This document shows positions 63,701 through 64,000 of a stretch of 64,000 nucleotides of DNA, piece after piece. Every line of letters begins with the position of its first letter. Position 1 is the first letter of the stretch. A model generated the notes under the pieces. The model ran no database searches and was not told where the DNA came from. It saw only the letters and a program-made list of their open reading frames with translations. The DNA is from Shinella sp. UYSO24 (lineage in GTDB: Bacteria; Pseudomonadota; Alphaproteobacteria; Rhizobiales; Rhizobiaceae), in assembly GCA_902167985.1 (NCBI GenBank), contig CABHNZ010000003.1, forward strand, positions 124,001 through 188,000, in the 5' to 3' direction. Both the position numbers and the translations under genes were made by a program.

Positions 63701-64000
63701 TGCGGGCAGCAATCAGTCGCCCTCCGTATCACTCACATCCCCCGATCTGACGCTACCAACAGCACCGGCTGACCTTGTCGTGAGCACGGACGGCACGCTT
63801 CTGACCGGACGCGGCGAACCGGGTGCACGGATCACCGCGAAAATGCCAATGGCGTGGTGATCGGCACCGGCACTGTCGATGCGCAGGGCGATTTCTCGGT
63901 GGCGCTCGATCCGCCGCAAGTCAGCGGCGGTCAGGTCTCGGTCATTCAGGAAGACACGGCCGGCAACATTTCGGCCCCCGATACGGTCCTTCCCGCCGAT
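60741..64000 (+). CDS. Giant BapA/LapA-type biofilm adhesin, N-terminal part (four frameshifts, runs off the window)
   Basis: The protein begins with a BapA prefix-like domain (about residues 1-100: TVTLQLSPNDIAAMNRSGND, VLEDKAGNTWSGDYT), then a Gly/Ala-rich hydrophobic stretch (about 110-150, ILGIAAALGLAAGGLALSGG) as found near the N-terminus of cell-anchored type I adhesins, then tandem Ig-like repeats to the end of the window. Start ATG at 60741 has GAGGAG seven bases upstream. Frames break near 60953, 61628, 62837 and 63845; the first three each need one G or C restored, for example GAGGCGCC to GAGGGCGCC. The C-terminus, expected to hold a type I secretion signal, is beyond the window. 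Its secretion partner is probably the TolC-like lipoprotein upstream. Confidence 0.9.
61208..64000 (+). repeat. Tandem ~85-residue Ig-like (Big_6) repeats in the adhesin
   Basis: Eleven repeats begin in the window, about 252-258 bases each. A typical unit reads PDAPTDLAVADDG, then LTGRGEPGTTVTVT, then GTVIGTGTV, then DGTFSIGL, then ELNVTLTDAAGNVSDP. Starts of successive GRGEPG motifs lie near 61267, 61522, 61773, 62031, 62283, 62537 and 62795. Repeats 1-3 are the most alike; later ones diverge (for example GNGQANATV in repeat 9), so the array has not been homogenised recently. The variable motif GRGEAGTT versus GRGEPGTT separates subgroups. Confidence 0.92.

Noticed and set aside
61208..64000. 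Possible CRISPR or satellite repeat array
   Set aside because: Units are about 255 bases, coding and protein-level repeats (Ig-like domains), with no short identical repeats or unique spacers.

Overview
The window looks like a piece of a high-GC alphaproteobacterial replicon, most likely from a member of the Rhizobiaceae (Agrobacterium, Rhizobium or a relative). The indicators are a chemoreceptor with a C-terminal WxxF tether, divergent Lrp-type regulator and putA, divergent AraC-type pobR and pobA, DUF992, DUF1194 and IalB-like proteins, and a BapA-type adhesin. There are no rRNA or tRNA genes, insertion sequences, phage genes or CRISPR arrays that I can see. The content is transport, catabolism, efflux and signalling, typical of an accessory part of a chromosome or chromid.

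About 25 genes are broken by roughly 36 single-base frameshifts. Every junction I could examine in detail looks like loss of one base from a short G or C run, so most are probably sequencing or assembly errors. Gene ends here are the frame-corrected ones, with the break placed in each entry.

Layout: (1) 1-1490, end of a chemoreceptor. (2) 1509-10104, a leftward amino-acid operon (solute-binding protein, permease, ATPase, enolase-superfamily enzyme, DadA-like flavoenzyme, unknown membrane protein, ornithine cyclodeaminase homologue) with a divergent LysR regulator. (3) 10112-22143, a leftward eight-gene catabolic operon (2-hydroxyacid dehydrogenase, two tandem YtcJ-like amidohydrolases, peptide-type ABC importer without ATPases, class III aminotransferase, third amidohydrolase) with a divergent GntR regulator and repeated CAATCG operator motifs. 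(4) 22216-26528, putA and its Lrp-type regulator. (5) 26562-30278, LysR regulator and an EmrAB-type efflux pump with a clear ATC-N9-GAT box. (6) 30512-34188, a second chemoreceptor and a GH25 lysozyme-like lipoprotein. (7) 34326-37695, a MarR-controlled second EmrAB-type pump. (8) 37843-49723, mixed single genes including pobA/pobR, a VWA protein, a protease-like protein that has lost its catalytic residues, and an Old Yellow Enzyme. (9) 49847-58538, signalling and envelope genes: hybrid histidine kinase, IalB-like protein, PAS-GGDEF-EAL protein, tail-specific protease Prc. (10) 58971-64000, a TolC-like lipoprotein followed by the start of a giant BapA/LapA-type adhesin of about 85-residue Ig-like repeats, preceded by a compact, strongly structured leader.

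Regions 2 and 3 are the best candidates for undescribed metabolism. Region 2 combines a possible racemase, a D-amino-acid dehydrogenase homologue and a possible cyclic-imine reductase behind one amino-acid importer. Region 3 combines three amidohydrolases, an omega-aminotransferase and a hydroxyacid dehydrogenase behind a peptide-type importer. Region 10 is the best candidate for undescribed RNA-level control of a biofilm adhesin.
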